Shown: positions 1 to 12,567 of the stretch, one piece after another
Layout of the letters: every line of letters starts with the position of its first letter
Numbering within the stretch: position 1 is the first letter of the stretch
DNA from: an uncultured Bacteroidales bacterium
GTDB lineage: Bacteria; Bacteroidota; Bacteroidia; Bacteroidales; UBA932
Direction of reading: 5' to 3'
Length of the DNA: 35,693 nucleotides
Assembly (NCBI GenBank): GCA_900319485.1
Contig: ONOQ01000035.1
Coordinates: 1 to 35,693 of the forward strand
Translations under genes and position numbers: made by a program
Notes under the pieces: generated by a model
Databases searched by the model: none
The model's input: the letters and a program-made list of their open reading frames with translations, nothing else
What the model was told of the DNA's origin: nothing

Positions 1-427
1 CGGAGAGCTGGTGGGGCATCTTGTGGGCCTTGGTGCCCATTCCAACCGCCTCCAGAACCTCCGATATTCGGGCGTCTATCTTGCCGCGCTCCGTCCAGCC
101 GGTGGCGCGGAGCACGAACTCAAGGTTATCCTCCACCTTTCTGTCAGTGAGAAGTTGGAAATCCTGGAACACTACGCCAAGTTTACGCCTGAGGTACGGG
201 ATGTCCTTTGACTTTATGCCGCGGAGATTGTAGCCGCAGGCCTCTCCTTCACCGCTCAGGAGGCGGTTTTCCGCCGTGACGGTACGGATGATGGAGGTTT
301 TTCCGGAGCCCACCTTGCCAACGATGTACACAAGGTCTCCGGGCATTACGTCCATATCAAGTCCGTAGATAACGACGCTTTCTCCGTTGAGGATATCGGC
401 GCCCTTAAAATGAATGAGAGGTTCCAT
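1..427 (-). CDS. ftsE: Cell-division ATP-binding protein FtsE, 5' part only
   Basis: ATPase partner of the membrane protein FtsX; in other bacteria FtsEX sits at the division septum and controls peptidoglycan hydrolases. The first 142 codons are present and the gene runs off the window start. Residues 37-45 are a Walker A motif (GKVGSGKTS), and the stretch LRRKLGVVFQDFQLL at about 79-93 carries the Q-loop and is typical of FtsE rather than of other small ABC ATPases. The window edge falls at the ABC signature (HQLS...). The ATG at 427 is preceded by a Bacteroidota-type promoter at 449-483, and the gene is divergent from the TPR gene at 484. LolD-like ATPases are the main alternative, but the FQDFQLL sequence favours FtsE. 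Confidence 0.88.
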   Translation of the reverse strand, partial: MEPLIHFKGADILNGESVVIYGLDMDVMPGDLVYIVGKVGSGKTSIIRTVTAENRLLSGEGEACGYNLRGIKSKDIPYLRRKLGVVFQDFQLLTDRKVEDNLEFVLRATGWTERGKIDARISEVLEAVGMGTKAHKMPHQLS

Positions 428-448
428 AAAGATTCTTCTAAATCAAGG

Positions 449-483
449 CAAAGATAATCAGAAAAATTCGTAAATTTGTCAAA
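449..483 (-). promoter_or_regulatory. Putative promoter of ftsE
   Basis: On the minus strand TATCTTTG (449-456) matches the Bacteroidota -7 element TAnnTTTG, with TTTG at 480-483 about 23 bases upstream as a possible -33 element. It lies 21 bases upstream of the ftsE ATG. The spacing is slightly longer than at the other promoters in this window. Confidence 0.55.
471..478 (+). promoter_or_regulatory. Possible -7 element for the TPR gene
   Basis: TAAATTTG fits TAnnTTTG but sits only 5 bases before the ATG at 484. If it is used, transcription would begin near 485, which would favour the in-frame ATG at 496 as the real start. No clear -33 element is visible. Confidence 0.3.
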
Positions 484-3429
484 ATGTTCTTGAGGATGAA
501 AAAAACCGTAGCGGCGCTTGCCGCAAGCCTTATATTCTGCCTTGGATCCCATGCTCAGGACTGGTCCCGCATCCAGTCCCTCTACATCGCCGGGATGTAC
601 TCCGAGGCATCGGCCCTTCTTGAAAAGGAAACTTCTCCCACGGCCATCGGCTGGAGGGCCCTCTGCGCCCTTTCAATGCGCACCGACGACTCCTACGCCC
701 TGGCCGATGATTTCCTGGGCCTGTACCCTGAAAACATTATGGCCCCGCAGGTGGGTTACGCCTATGGCCTGGACCTTTTTGACAACGGCAGGTTTGAAGA
801 CGCCCTTCAAAGGTTCAACCGCATCTCCGTTGAGGACCTCTACGAGGACCAGCGGGCGGAATTCACCTACAAACTCGGTTACAGCGCATACGGAGTAGGA
901 GAGTGGGAGAGGGCAAAGGGCCTTCTTGTTCGCTCCAGGGGCTTTGGCTGGAACGACTATTCCGCTCCGTCTTACTATATCCTCGGTTACATCAACTACG
1001 CCCAGGGCAATTTCAAGGACGCCGCTGAGTGGTTCCTCCTTGCCTCAAAGGACCACCGCTTCGAGGCCCTTGCAAACTACTATGTGCTTGAATGCCGGTT
1101 CAACCTCAAGGACTACAAATATGTGGTGAACTTCGGGGAGGACCTCTTTGACAAGGTCCCCAAGGACCGCCAGCCTCATATGGCCCGCATAATGAGCGAA
1201 TCCTACCTTGTTCTTGGAGACGTGGAGAAGGCGCGTTCCTACTATGAGGAGAACCTCCGCAGCAAGGTTGCCCTTACCCGCAGTGACTACTTCTATGCCG
1301 GTGAGGTCCATTATCTGGCAGAGGACTGGCAGGGAGCCGTTGACAACTTCTCCCAGATGGAGGAGCGCACTGATTCCCTTGGCCAGACGGCCTCCTACAA
1401 TATGGGTTACAGTTACATCAAACTCCATAACAAGGTGGCGGCGATGGAAGCGTTCAAGGAGGCATCGGCCCTTAAATTCTCCCCTGAAATCCAGGAGGAC
1501 GCCTTCTACAACTACGCCAAACTGGCATTCGACCTTGGCCGTGACACGGCGCCGTTTGAAGAGTATATGAAGCGCTACGACGCCCGCAAAAAGGGAGACC
1601 AGATCTACTCCTATATGGCGATGGTAGCCCTCCAGAACCACGACTACGAGGCTGCGGTAGCCGCCTATGACAACATTGAGGAACTGGAGCCCAGGATGAT
1701 GTCAAACTATATGAAGGCATACATCCTCAGGGCGCGTGAACTTATGGAAAACGGCTCCTGGCGCGCAGCGGTGCCCCATCTCAAGGCCGCGGCATACTAC
1801 AGCCCCAGAAGGGACGGCTTCAACCAACTGGCCCGTTTCTATGAGGCGGAGGCCCTTTACAGGGACGGAAAATATGCCGATGCAAGAAGCATCCTCACGG
1901 ATCTTTATAACCTGCAGGCCCTCAGGGGCAGGAAGGAGGGAAGCCTCATCACCTACAATATGGCCTACACCTACTTCAAGGAAGAGGACTACGACAGGGC
2001 CCAGAGGTGGTTCCAGAGTTATCTGGAGGGGGATCCTTCCGTGCAGGGGGCAGACGCGGAGACAAGGATAGCCGACTGCTATTTCCTCCGCGGAGACTAT
2101 GTCACGGCAGTTGCCGCCTATGAGCGCCAGATGACGGATTATCCGGATCCCGACAACCTTTATCCCGCATACCGCGCGGGCGTTGCCAGCGGCCTTACCG
2201 GAGACAATCAGAGGAAGGTCCACTTCCTGGAGGCCGCAAAACTGGCCAATCCATCGGCCCCATATTACGGGGAATCCCTCTATGAACTTGGCCGCGCGTA
2301 CGTTGCCCTCAAGGACAACGATGACGCCGTCCGCGCCTTCCGCACCCTCCGCAGCACCACGCAGGACCCGGCCCTGGAATGCCGCGCCCTTCTGGAACTT
2401 GGTATGATTGCCCGCAACGAAGGCAAGGGAGACGAGGCCATAGGCTATTACAAGCAGGTAGTTGAAAAGGGAGGGGATTATGCCGATGACGCCCTCCTGG
2501 CCATAGAATCCATCTACCGCACAAGGGAGGACCCCGAGGCATATCTTGCCTATGTTAATTCCCTTGGCTCCAAGGCCAACCGCACGGAGGCCCAGAAGGA
2601 AGAGGTGTATTTCTCCAGCGCGGAGCAGGTTTACCTCTCCGGAGATTACTCAAAGGCTATCGGCACCCTGCAGGCCTATCTTGAGAAGTATCCCAAGGCC
2701 GCGTACGGCGCCAAGGCCCGTTTCTATCTTGCCGAATGCTACCGCATAAACGGAAACCGTGAGCAGGCCGCAGACCTCTACCTTGCCGCAATGGACCAGG
2801 GCCTTGACGGCGCGCTTTCTGAGAGCGCCCTTGTCCAGTACGCCCTCCTTAACTTCGATATGGGAAACTTCGGGAAGGCCTACGGCGCATTCCTCAAGGT
2901 CAAGGAAACGGCAAAGATGGAGGCAAACAGGAAACTTGCCGTAATCGGCCTTATGCGTTCCGCCTTCAAGGCCCGTCAGTGGGACGACGCCCTTGTGTGC
3001 GCCCGTGACGTCATGGACCTTAAATCCGGTGACGCGGCCCTTGAAAGGGAGGCCCTCTACGTAAGGGCAAAGTCATATATGAGCACCAGCCGGAGGGATC
3101 TTGCCCTGGCCGATTTCCGTACGCTCAGCGCAGATCCTTCCACCTCTGAGGGCGCGGAGGCAGCGTATCTCCTTATCCAGGACCAGTACGACCGAGGCTC
3201 GTTTGACGACATCCCCGAAGAGGTGTTCGCATTCTCGGCAAAGGCCGCCGGCCAGAACTACTGGCTTGCCAAGGCCTTCATAGTGCTGGGAGACACTTAC
3301 GCGGAAAGAGGGGAACTCACCCAGGCCCGCGCAACCTTTGAAAGCATCCGTGACGGTTACAGTGCCGAAGGCCCTCAGGATGACGTACTTGACCAGGTAG
3401 AACTACGGCTCCGTAAACTGCAGAAATAG
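484..3429 (+). CDS. Large secreted tetratricopeptide-repeat (TPR) protein
   Basis: A 981-residue protein with an N-terminal signal peptide (MKKTVAALAASLIF then CLGSHAQ) followed almost entirely by TPR helices of the form ALxxLGxxxxxxGxxxxAxxxF/Y, for example near YYILGYINYAQGNFKDAAEW, TYNMAYTYFKEEDYDRAQRW and LYELGRAYVALKDNDDAVRA. TPR arrays are protein-docking scaffolds; with a signal peptide this one should act in the periplasm. The gene ends 4 bases before an outer-membrane beta-barrel gene, so the two are probably one transcript, and the scaffold may serve that barrel or other envelope assembly. This is inferred from context. The start could be 484 or the in-frame ATG at 496, which gives a more typical MKK signal peptide. 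Confidence 0.85.
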   Translation: MFLRMKKTVAALAASLIFCLGSHAQDWSRIQSLYIAGMYSEASALLEKETSPTAIGWRALCALSMRTDDSYALADDFLGLYPENIMAPQVGYAYGLDLFDNGRFEDALQRFNRISVEDLYEDQRAEFTYKLGYSAYGVGEWERAKGLLVRSRGFGWNDYSAPSYYILGYINYAQGNFKDAAEWFLLASKDHRFEALANYYVLECRFNLKDYKYVVNFGEDLFDKVPKDRQPHMARIMSESYLVLGDVEKARSYYEENLRSKVALTRSDYFYAGEVHYLAEDWQGAVDNFSQMEERTDSLGQTASYNMGYSYIKLHNKVAAMEAFKEASALKFSPEIQEDAFYNYAKLAFDLGRDTAPFEEYMKRYDARKKGDQIYSYMAMVALQNHDYEAAVAAYDNIEELEPRMMSNYMKAYILRARELMENGSWRAAVPHLKAAAYYSPRRDGFNQLARFYEAEALYRDGKYADARSILTDLYNLQALRGRKEGSLITYNMAYTYFKEEDYDRAQRWFQSYLEGDPSVQGADAETRIADCYFLRGDYVTAVAAYERQMTDYPDPDNLYPAYRAGVASGLTGDNQRKVHFLEAAKLANPSAPYYGESLYELGRAYVALKDNDDAVRAFRTLRSTTQDPALECRALLELGMIARNEGKGDEAIGYYKQVVEKGGDYADDALLAIESIYRTREDPEAYLAYVNSLGSKANRTEAQKEEVYFSSAEQVYLSGDYSKAIGTLQAYLEKYPKAAYGAKARFYLAECYRINGNREQAADLYLAAMDQGLDGALSESALVQYALLNFDMGNFGKAYGAFLKVKETAKMEANRKLAVIGLMRSAFKARQWDDALVCARDVMDLKSGDAALEREALYVRAKSYMSTSRRDLALADFRTLSADPSTSEGAEAAYLLIQDQYDRGSFDDIPEEVFAFSAKAAGQNYWLAKAFIVLGDTYAERGELTQARATFESIRDGYSAEGPQDDVLDQVELRLRKLQK

Positions 3430-3433
3430 AAGA

Positions 3434-5059
3434 ATGAGAAAGTTAATCATATCGGCCTTTATGCTCCTTGCCTTTGGAGCAGGCCTCCGCGCACAGAATC
3501 TGGATCCTACGGTGGTTGTCACCAACACCTACGCCCAGCAGGCCGGAGTGGTGGAAAAGCCCTCCCAACTTATGGAGATGCCGGATTCCGTGCTGCGCTT
3601 CAATCTGGACTTTGACTATTCCGCCCTCAGCGTTCCTTACCGCGGAGCCTATGAGTTCAAGCCTTATCTGGTGGAACTCAGGCCCACAAAACGCCCTTCA
3701 GGGGAGTCTCTGCTGTATCTTAACGCCGGCGCCGGTTATACCGCCCATCCGGAACTTGACATTATCTGGAACCCCGTCCAGAAGGACTATTTCAAACTCA
3801 ACGTGTATGGGAGTCACCGCTCCTACCTTGGCTCCTACAGGATAACCAGCCTGCGGGGAGACTGGTTCTCCTGGGACGGCAGTTACTGGAAAGGCGCTAA
3901 TATGCGCACCGTTGCAGGCGTAAACGCCCTCTACACCTGGACCGGAGGCCGTCTGGAAGGTGATATCAGGTACCGCAACCTCTTCTCTTCCATGCCGGGA
4001 TATAAAGGTGAAATAAAGGACTCATACAATGCCCTGGATTTTGGCCTGAGGCTGGAAAGTGATCCCGACGCAACCCTCTATTACATTGTGAGGAACCGCA
4101 GCACCGTGATGCAGGCCCCCACGGCCCTGGGTAAGGAAGCCCACGTTAAGACAGAGGCCGGAATCGGCACCCGCTTTGGGGAGCATTACCTGAGGCTTGG
4201 AGTTCTGGCCGATATAATCTCCACGGAGCCGGCCGGCTGCGGAAACATTGCCATCACCCCGCGCTACATATTTGAAAACGGGGATTTCACCTTTGACCTT
4301 GGCGCCAAGGTGTCGTTCATTTTCCGCTCCGATGATTCTTTCTACGCCTATGCTCGCGCTCCCCGCGGCTACAATTTCCCGCTGTTCCCGGAAGCGCGCG
4401 TGACATACTGCCTTGTCCCGGACAGCATAGCCCTCTACGCTGCCGCAACGGGTGGATACGTGATGAATACCATTGAGTCCCTGGCCGATAATAATCCCTT
4501 CCTTGCATCCTTCGCCCCAGTGTTTGATGCTTCCATCGAAAGGGTGAACGCCTGCATCGGCGCCCGCGGAAACGTCTCCGCGCGTTTCCACTATGACCTC
4601 AGCGCAGGATACGCCCTGAGGGCCAACGCCCTCCTGTGGTCTGCCCAGTTGCCGGCTCTTGACTATCTGGACAAGTACCATATGTTCTTCGTCAAGTTGG
4701 AAAGCGGCTGGAAGGGGGACAGGATAGATGCAAGCGCAAACGTCCTTTTCCGGAAGACTTCCATCAATGATCTGAACCTCTTTGCTCCCGCTATGTTCGA
4801 GGGCAATGCCAAGGTGGTTTACAACTGGGGCGGCCGCATCCGTGCGGGCGTGACGTTTGAGGGTATGACCGAAAGGACCTCCGGCATTGGAAACATCCCC
4901 GGATACGCAGACCTCGGCCTTATGGGGGACCTCCAGATGACAAGGAATCTGGGCTTCTGGCTGAAGGTGGGAAACCTTCTTGACCAGACCGTCCAGAGGA
5001 TTCCCTGCATTGCTGAAAAAGGCATCTATTTCACCGTCGGAGCAAGGCTCATTTTGTAG
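3434..5059 (+). CDS. Outer-membrane beta-barrel protein, TonB-receptor-like
   Basis: A 541-residue protein with a clear signal peptide (MRKLIISAFMLLAFGAG, cleavage after LRAQ). The rest alternates short amphipathic strands with tight turns and many Tyr, Phe and Gly residues, and ends in a strand-like C terminus with hydrophobic alternating residues (GIYFTVGARLIL), as expected of an outer-membrane barrel. No TonB plug domain is visible, so this is not a complete TonB-dependent receptor; it resembles the barrel-only proteins found in Bacteroidota. It starts 4 bases after the TPR gene and is probably cotranscribed. No substrate can be inferred. Confidence 0.75.
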   Translation: MRKLIISAFMLLAFGAGLRAQNLDPTVVVTNTYAQQAGVVEKPSQLMEMPDSVLRFNLDFDYSALSVPYRGAYEFKPYLVELRPTKRPSGESLLYLNAGAGYTAHPELDIIWNPVQKDYFKLNVYGSHRSYLGSYRITSLRGDWFSWDGSYWKGANMRTVAGVNALYTWTGGRLEGDIRYRNLFSSMPGYKGEIKDSYNALDFGLRLESDPDATLYYIVRNRSTVMQAPTALGKEAHVKTEAGIGTRFGEHYLRLGVLADIISTEPAGCGNIAITPRYIFENGDFTFDLGAKVSFIFRSDDSFYAYARAPRGYNFPLFPEARVTYCLVPDSIALYAAATGGYVMNTIESLADNNPFLASFAPVFDASIERVNACIGARGNVSARFHYDLSAGYALRANALLWSAQLPALDYLDKYHMFFVKLESGWKGDRIDASANVLFRKTSINDLNLFAPAMFEGNAKVVYNWGGRIRAGVTFEGMTERTSGIGNIPGYADLGLMGDLQMTRNLGFWLKVGNLLDQTVQRIPCIAEKGIYFTVGARLIL

Positions 5060-5069
5060 TCTTTTCCTC

Positions 5070-5100
5070 TTGTTTTTCCGCTCATTTTTTGCTATCTTTG
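5070..5100 (+). promoter_or_regulatory. Promoter of gyrB
   Basis: TTG at 5070-5072, a 20-base spacer and TATCTTTG at 5093-5100 match the Bacteroidota housekeeping promoter. The element lies 25 bases upstream of the gyrB ATG, in the 66-base gap after the barrel gene. Confidence 0.75.
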
Positions 5101-5110
5101 TACGTTTTAG

Positions 5111-8980
<3,870 letters not shown>

Positions 8981-8984
<4 letters not shown>

Positions 8985-9011
8985 TTCTTCGGCATTTTTT
9001 TCCTATCTTTG
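8981..9011 (+). promoter_or_regulatory. Promoter of the tig-clpP-clpX operon
   Basis: TTG (8981-8983), a 20-base spacer and TATCTTTG (9004-9011) match the Bacteroidota consensus with the same spacing as the gyrB promoter. The -33 TTG overlaps the TGA stop of the preceding pgpH-like gene (8982-8984). The tig ATG is 35 bases downstream. Confidence 0.75.
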
Positions 9012-9046
9012 CCGCCCCAAAAGAAATAATAAATAATAATATAACT

Positions 9047-10363
9047 ATGAACGTAACTAAAAACCAGCCCGATGCCCTGAACTATCAGGTAACCATCGAG
9101 ATTGCGGCAGCAGACTACGCAGAGCCGCTGAAAAAGCGCCTCAATGAGTACCGCCGCAAGGCCGATATTAAAGGTTTCCGCCGTGGAATGGCACCTATCG
9201 GCCTTATTCAGCGTATGTATGGAGACCAGGCCCTCTATGAGAGCGTTAACGGAATGGTGGGTGACTCCCTTGACAAATTCATCAAAGATGAGAAAATCCG
9301 CGTAGTTGGTGAGCCTATGCCTTCAGAGGACCAGCCCCAACTTGCCTGGGAGGCCGGAAAGGACTTCACCTTCAAGTTTGACATCGCCCAGACTCCGGAA
9401 ATCAACTTTGACGTGAACAAAGACGACAAAGTTGTCTACTATGACATAAACATCACCGCCGCAGAGAAGAAGGCCACCCGTGACCAGATGCTCCAGCAGT
9501 ACGGTTCCCTCCAGGAGGGCAAGAAGGCCGGAGAGAATGACTACATTGTGGCCGATATCGAGAATGAGGGTCACAAGGCCGAGGGCGTGTATGTTTCAAT
9601 CGCCCAGGTAGCGGAGGAAGCGCGTGGCGCTTTCATCGGCAAAAAGGCGGGGGACAAGTTCCAGATGGACGTTAACGCCGCTTTCACCAATGAGACAGAC
9701 CGCGCAGCAATGCTGAAGGTTGACAAGGCCCAACTTGCAAACCTTGACCCCATGTTCAACTTCACGGTTGTTAACGTCAAGACTTTCGTTGCCGCAGAGG
9801 CAAACCAGGAAACCTGGGACAAGATGTTCGGAGAGGGCGCTGTTACCACCGAGGAACAGTTCGACGAAAAGATCACGGAGCGCATCAAGGCTTCTCACCA
9901 GCAGGACGCAAACTACCGCTTCGGCACCGATGTCCGCAATTACTTTGTCCAGAAGGCAGCCCTTGAACTTCCCGAGGCATTCCTCAAGAGGTGGCTGGTG
10001 TATGTGAACGAAGGCAAGTTCAGCGCAGATCAGGTGGAGAAGGAATTCCCTTCATTCATCGAGGACTTCAAGTGGCAGCTTGTCCGCGGCTACATTATGC
10101 AGAAATTCAATCTGAAGGTTACCCGTGAGGATGTGAAGCAGGCTGCTCTCTCATACGTTGCCTACCAGTACGCAATGTACGGAATGGGCGGTGTTCCCCA
10201 GAACATCATAGAGTCTTCCGCAGAGAACGTCCTTCAGGACCAGAACCAGTATCGCCGTCTTGAGGAGCAGTGCGAGGACAACGCAGCCATCGCCCGCGTC
10301 CGTGAGGAAATCACCCTCCAGAACAAGAAAATCTCCATGGAGAAATTTAGGGAGTTGAAATAA
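9047..10363 (+). CDS. tig: Trigger factor, ribosome-associated chaperone
   Basis: Binds at the ribosome exit tunnel and shields nascent chains. The product has 438 residues, close to the family length in Bacteroidota. The N-terminal domain carries the ribosome-docking signature as GFRRGMAP (GFRxGxxP in the family) within its first 50 residues, and the C-terminal half is helical and acidic as expected. The start is placed at 9047, because the in-frame codons further upstream overlap the promoter. The stop codon and the clpP start share a base (TAATG at 10361-10365), so the chaperone and the protease are translationally coupled. The tig-clpP-clpX order is widely conserved. Confidence 0.9.
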   Translation: MNVTKNQPDALNYQVTIEIAAADYAEPLKKRLNEYRRKADIKGFRRGMAPIGLIQRMYGDQALYESVNGMVGDSLDKFIKDEKIRVVGEPMPSEDQPQLAWEAGKDFTFKFDIAQTPEINFDVNKDDKVVYYDINITAAEKKATRDQMLQQYGSLQEGKKAGENDYIVADIENEGHKAEGVYVSIAQVAEEARGAFIGKKAGDKFQMDVNAAFTNETDRAAMLKVDKAQLANLDPMFNFTVVNVKTFVAAEANQETWDKMFGEGAVTTEEQFDEKITERIKASHQQDANYRFGTDVRNYFVQKAALELPEAFLKRWLVYVNEGKFSADQVEKEFPSFIEDFKWQLVRGYIMQKFNLKVTREDVKQAALSYVAYQYAMYGMGGVPQNIIESSAENVLQDQNQYRRLEEQCEDNAAIARVREEITLQNKKISMEKFRELK

Positions 10364-11028
10364 TGACCGATTTTGAAAAATTTGCAGTGAAGGGAAGGGG
10401 CATCTCGTCGATGACCCTTTCTCGTTATTCATCCGTTTATGACGGATACATCAATCCCACAATCACGGAAGAGCGTCAGTTGAACGTTGCCCAGATGGAC
10501 GTTTTCAGCCGCCTCATGATGGACCGCATCGTCTTCCTTGGCGTTCCCATCGACGACGACGTAGCCAACATCATCCAGGCCCAACTGCTTTTCCTGGCTT
10601 CCAAGGATCCGGGTGCCGATATCACCATGTATCTCAATACTCCCGGCGGCCAGGTCCACAGCGGCCTTGCCATCTATGACACCATGCAGCTTGTCCAGCC
10701 GGATGTTGCCACTGTCTGCACCGGTATGGCGGCATCAATGGGCTCCGTGCTCCTCTGCGCAGGTGAGAAGGGAAAGCGCAGCGCTCTCCCTCACAGCCGC
10801 GTGCTCATCCATCAGCCTCTTGGCGGCGCGCAGGGCCAGGCAACGGAGATCCTCATCGCCGCAAAGGAGATTGAGAAAACCCGTACGGAACTCTTCACAA
10901 TAATCGCGGAGCACACCGGAAAGCCTTACAAGAAGGTGGCTCAGGACGGTGAGCGTGACTACTGGATGACCGCCCAGGAGGCCCTGGAGTACGGTATGGT
11001 TGACGAAATCCTCCGTAAACGCAAGTAA
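10363..11028 (+). CDS. clpP: ATP-dependent Clp protease proteolytic subunit ClpP
   Basis: Serine protease that forms the tetradecameric chamber of ClpXP. The product has 221 residues. The catalytic triad can be placed: Ser125 in GMAASMGS, His150 in VLIHQPLGG and Asp199 in GERDYW, with the 25- and 49-residue spacings seen in other ClpP proteins. The [23 protein letters not shown] region is the handle-forming N-terminal part. It begins one base into the tig stop codon and ends with its own TAATG junction to clpX, so the three genes form one operon. Confidence 0.95.
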   Translation: MTDFEKFAVKGRGISSMTLSRYSSVYDGYINPTITEERQLNVAQMDVFSRLMMDRIVFLGVPIDDDVANIIQAQLLFLASKDPGADITMYLNTPGGQVHSGLAIYDTMQLVQPDVATVCTGMAASMGSVLLCAGEKGKRSALPHSRVLIHQPLGGAQGQATEILIAAKEIEKTRTELFTIIAEHTGKPYKKVAQDGERDYWMTAQEALEYGMVDEILRKRK

Positions 11029-12245
11029 TGGCAGGTAAGAAAACCCATAATCACTGTATGTTCTGCGGCAGGCCGGACTCAGAGGTCCCGTTCCTGCTGC
11101 AGGGCGTAGATGGCTACATCTGCAGTGACTGTGCCACCCTTGCCGCAGACTATGTGAAGGAAATCGAGGGTTCGCAGGCCAGGAAGGCGGCATCGGCCTC
11201 TATCGGAAAATGCCCCAAGCCGCAGGAGATCAAGGAGTATCTGGACCAGTACGTGATTGGCCAGGACCGCGCCAAGAAGGTGCTGTCCGTGGCGGTGTAC
11301 AATCACTACAAGAGGGTTCAGCACAATCTCATCGACAAACCGCAGGACGGCGTTGAACTTGAAAAGAGCAACATCCTCCTCGTCGGCCCCACCGGCACCG
11401 GAAAAACCCTCCTTGCACGCACCATCGCCAAGATGCTTGACGTCCCGTTCACCATTGTGGACGCCACTGTTCTCACGGAGGCCGGTTACGTGGGAGAGGA
11501 CGTGGAGAGCATCCTCACAAGGCTTCTCCAGGAGGCCGATTTCGATCTCCAGAAGGCGGAACGCGGCATAGTGTTCATAGATGAGATAGACAAGATTGCC
11601 CGTAAGAGTGACAATCCTTCCATCACCCGAGACGTTTCCGGAGAAGGCGTGCAGCAGGCAATGCTTAAACTCCTTGAGGGAAGCATCGTGAACGTTCCTC
11701 CAAAGGGCGGCCGCAAGCACCCGGAGCAGGAGTTCATCCACGTCAATACCCAGAACATCCTCTTCATCTGCGGAGGCGCCTTTGAAGGTATTGAGAGGCA
11801 CATTGCCCAGAGGAAGAACACCCAGATCATAGGTTTTGGCGCAGAGGAAAAGCAGCGCATAGCGAAGGACAATCTCCTGCAATACGTGGACGCTATGGAC
11901 CTCAGGGCCTATGGCCTCATCCCCGAGATTGTGGGCCGATTACCCCTGGTCACTTTCCTTGATCAGCTTGACAGGGATTCCCTGAAACGCATTCTCACGG
12001 AGCCAAAGAACGCCCTCCTCAGGCAGTATCAGAAACTGTTTGAGATTGACGGGATGAAACTTGAGATAGATCCGGATGTGCTGGATCTCATTGTGGACAC
12101 TTCCATCAAGAACAAACTCGGCGCCCGCGGTCTCCGCAGCATCTGCGAACGCATTATGGGAGATGCCATGTTTGAGGCACCCTCCTCCCGCAAGAAGGTC
12201 TTCCACCTCACCGTAGACTACGCCAAGGCCCGCCTGGAGCAGTAA
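11028..12245 (+). CDS. clpX: ATP-dependent Clp protease ATP-binding subunit ClpX
   Basis: AAA+ unfoldase that feeds substrates to ClpP. The 405-residue protein has an N-terminal zinc finger (Cys10, Cys13, Cys32, Cys35), a Walker A motif GPTGTGKT at about 120-127, Walker [10 protein letters not shown], the pore-loop segment [12 protein letters not shown], sensor region [14 protein letters not shown], and LGARGLRSI near the C terminus. The length and all key motifs are intact. It starts at the last base of the clpP stop codon and is followed by a strong hairpin terminator at 12322-12355. Confidence 0.95.
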   Translation: MAGKKTHNHCMFCGRPDSEVPFLLQGVDGYICSDCATLAADYVKEIEGSQARKAASASIGKCPKPQEIKEYLDQYVIGQDRAKKVLSVAVYNHYKRVQHNLIDKPQDGVELEKSNILLVGPTGTGKTLLARTIAKMLDVPFTIVDATVLTEAGYVGEDVESILTRLLQEADFDLQKAERGIVFIDEIDKIARKSDNPSITRDVSGEGVQQAMLKLLEGSIVNVPPKGGRKHPEQEFIHVNTQNILFICGGAFEGIERHIAQRKNTQIIGFGAEEKQRIAKDNLLQYVDAMDLRAYGLIPEIVGRLPLVTFLDQLDRDSLKRILTEPKNALLRQYQKLFEIDGMKLEIDPDVLDLIVDTSIKNKLGARGLRSICERIMGDAMFEAPSSRKKVFHLTVDYAKARLEQ

Positions 12246-12321
12246 TTCATCCCTCCTCCCGCACAAATTGTTCTCCCCTTACGGTGGAACTTAATTCCTT
12301 TATTTACAGTTATTTACAGAG

Positions 12322-12355
12322 GTTTCTACCAGAAAAAGTTCTGGTAGAAACTTTT
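12322..12355 (+). terminator. Rho-independent terminator after clpX
   Basis: A perfect 13-base inverted repeat, GTTTCTACCAGAA (12322-12334) and TTCTGGTAGAAAC (12339-12351), with a 4-base loop AAAG, followed by TTTT (12352-12355). It lies 77 bases after the clpX stop. Confidence 0.8.
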
Positions 12356-12393
12356 GTAATTGCTTATGCGCCAATAACTTAACCTCCACCATA

Positions 12394-12510
12394 TCAGCTG
12401 TGGGCGTGCGGGGCAGCTGAAGACACAAAAACGCCCGTTTTTGTGTCCGTAGATGTCCCGGAGGGCAGCGCGTGAAACAAATAACGCCATTTTTGTGTTA
12501 CCAGCTGCCC
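12394..12510. other. Gene-free spacer with nested, competing inverted repeats (possible structured RNA)
   Basis: The 322 bases between clpX and the DUF3810 gene hold no convincing reading frame. Beyond the terminator they contain TCAGCTG (12394-12400) facing CAGCTGA (12414-12420); a 12-base perfect hairpin GACACAAAAACG (12422-12433) with CGTTTTTGTGTC (12436-12447); and CAGCTGCCC (12502-12510), which can pair with GGGCAGCTG (12411-12419) or, in part, with GGGCAGC (12463-12469). A partly repeated CGCC...TTTTTGTGT unit occurs at 12432-12446 and 12485-12499. These pairings exclude one another. It could be an untranslated RNA, a decayed small repeat element, or a complex termination region. I do not recognise a known RNA family. 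Confidence 0.45.
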
Positions 12511-12529
12511 TGATTCTGAATTAAATGGT

Positions 12530-12537
12530 TATATTTG
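12530..12537 (+). promoter_or_regulatory. Putative -7 element of the DUF3810 gene
   Basis: TATATTTG matches TAnnTTTG and lies 30 bases upstream of the ATG at 12568. No clear -33 TTG is seen at the expected distance. Its position argues that the in-frame TTG at 12535 is not the start codon. Confidence 0.5.
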
Positions 12538-12567
12538 GATCAGGTAAATAGGTTTTTATGTAACAAA

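Noticed and set aside
12535-12567. Upstream TTG start for the DUF3810 gene
   Set aside because: The TTG lies inside the TATATTTG promoter element, so it would not be transcribed as part of the message.
12246-12567. Insertion sequence or transposase remnant in the spacer
   Set aside because: No transposase fragment and no target-site duplication could be seen; only short internal inverted repeats.
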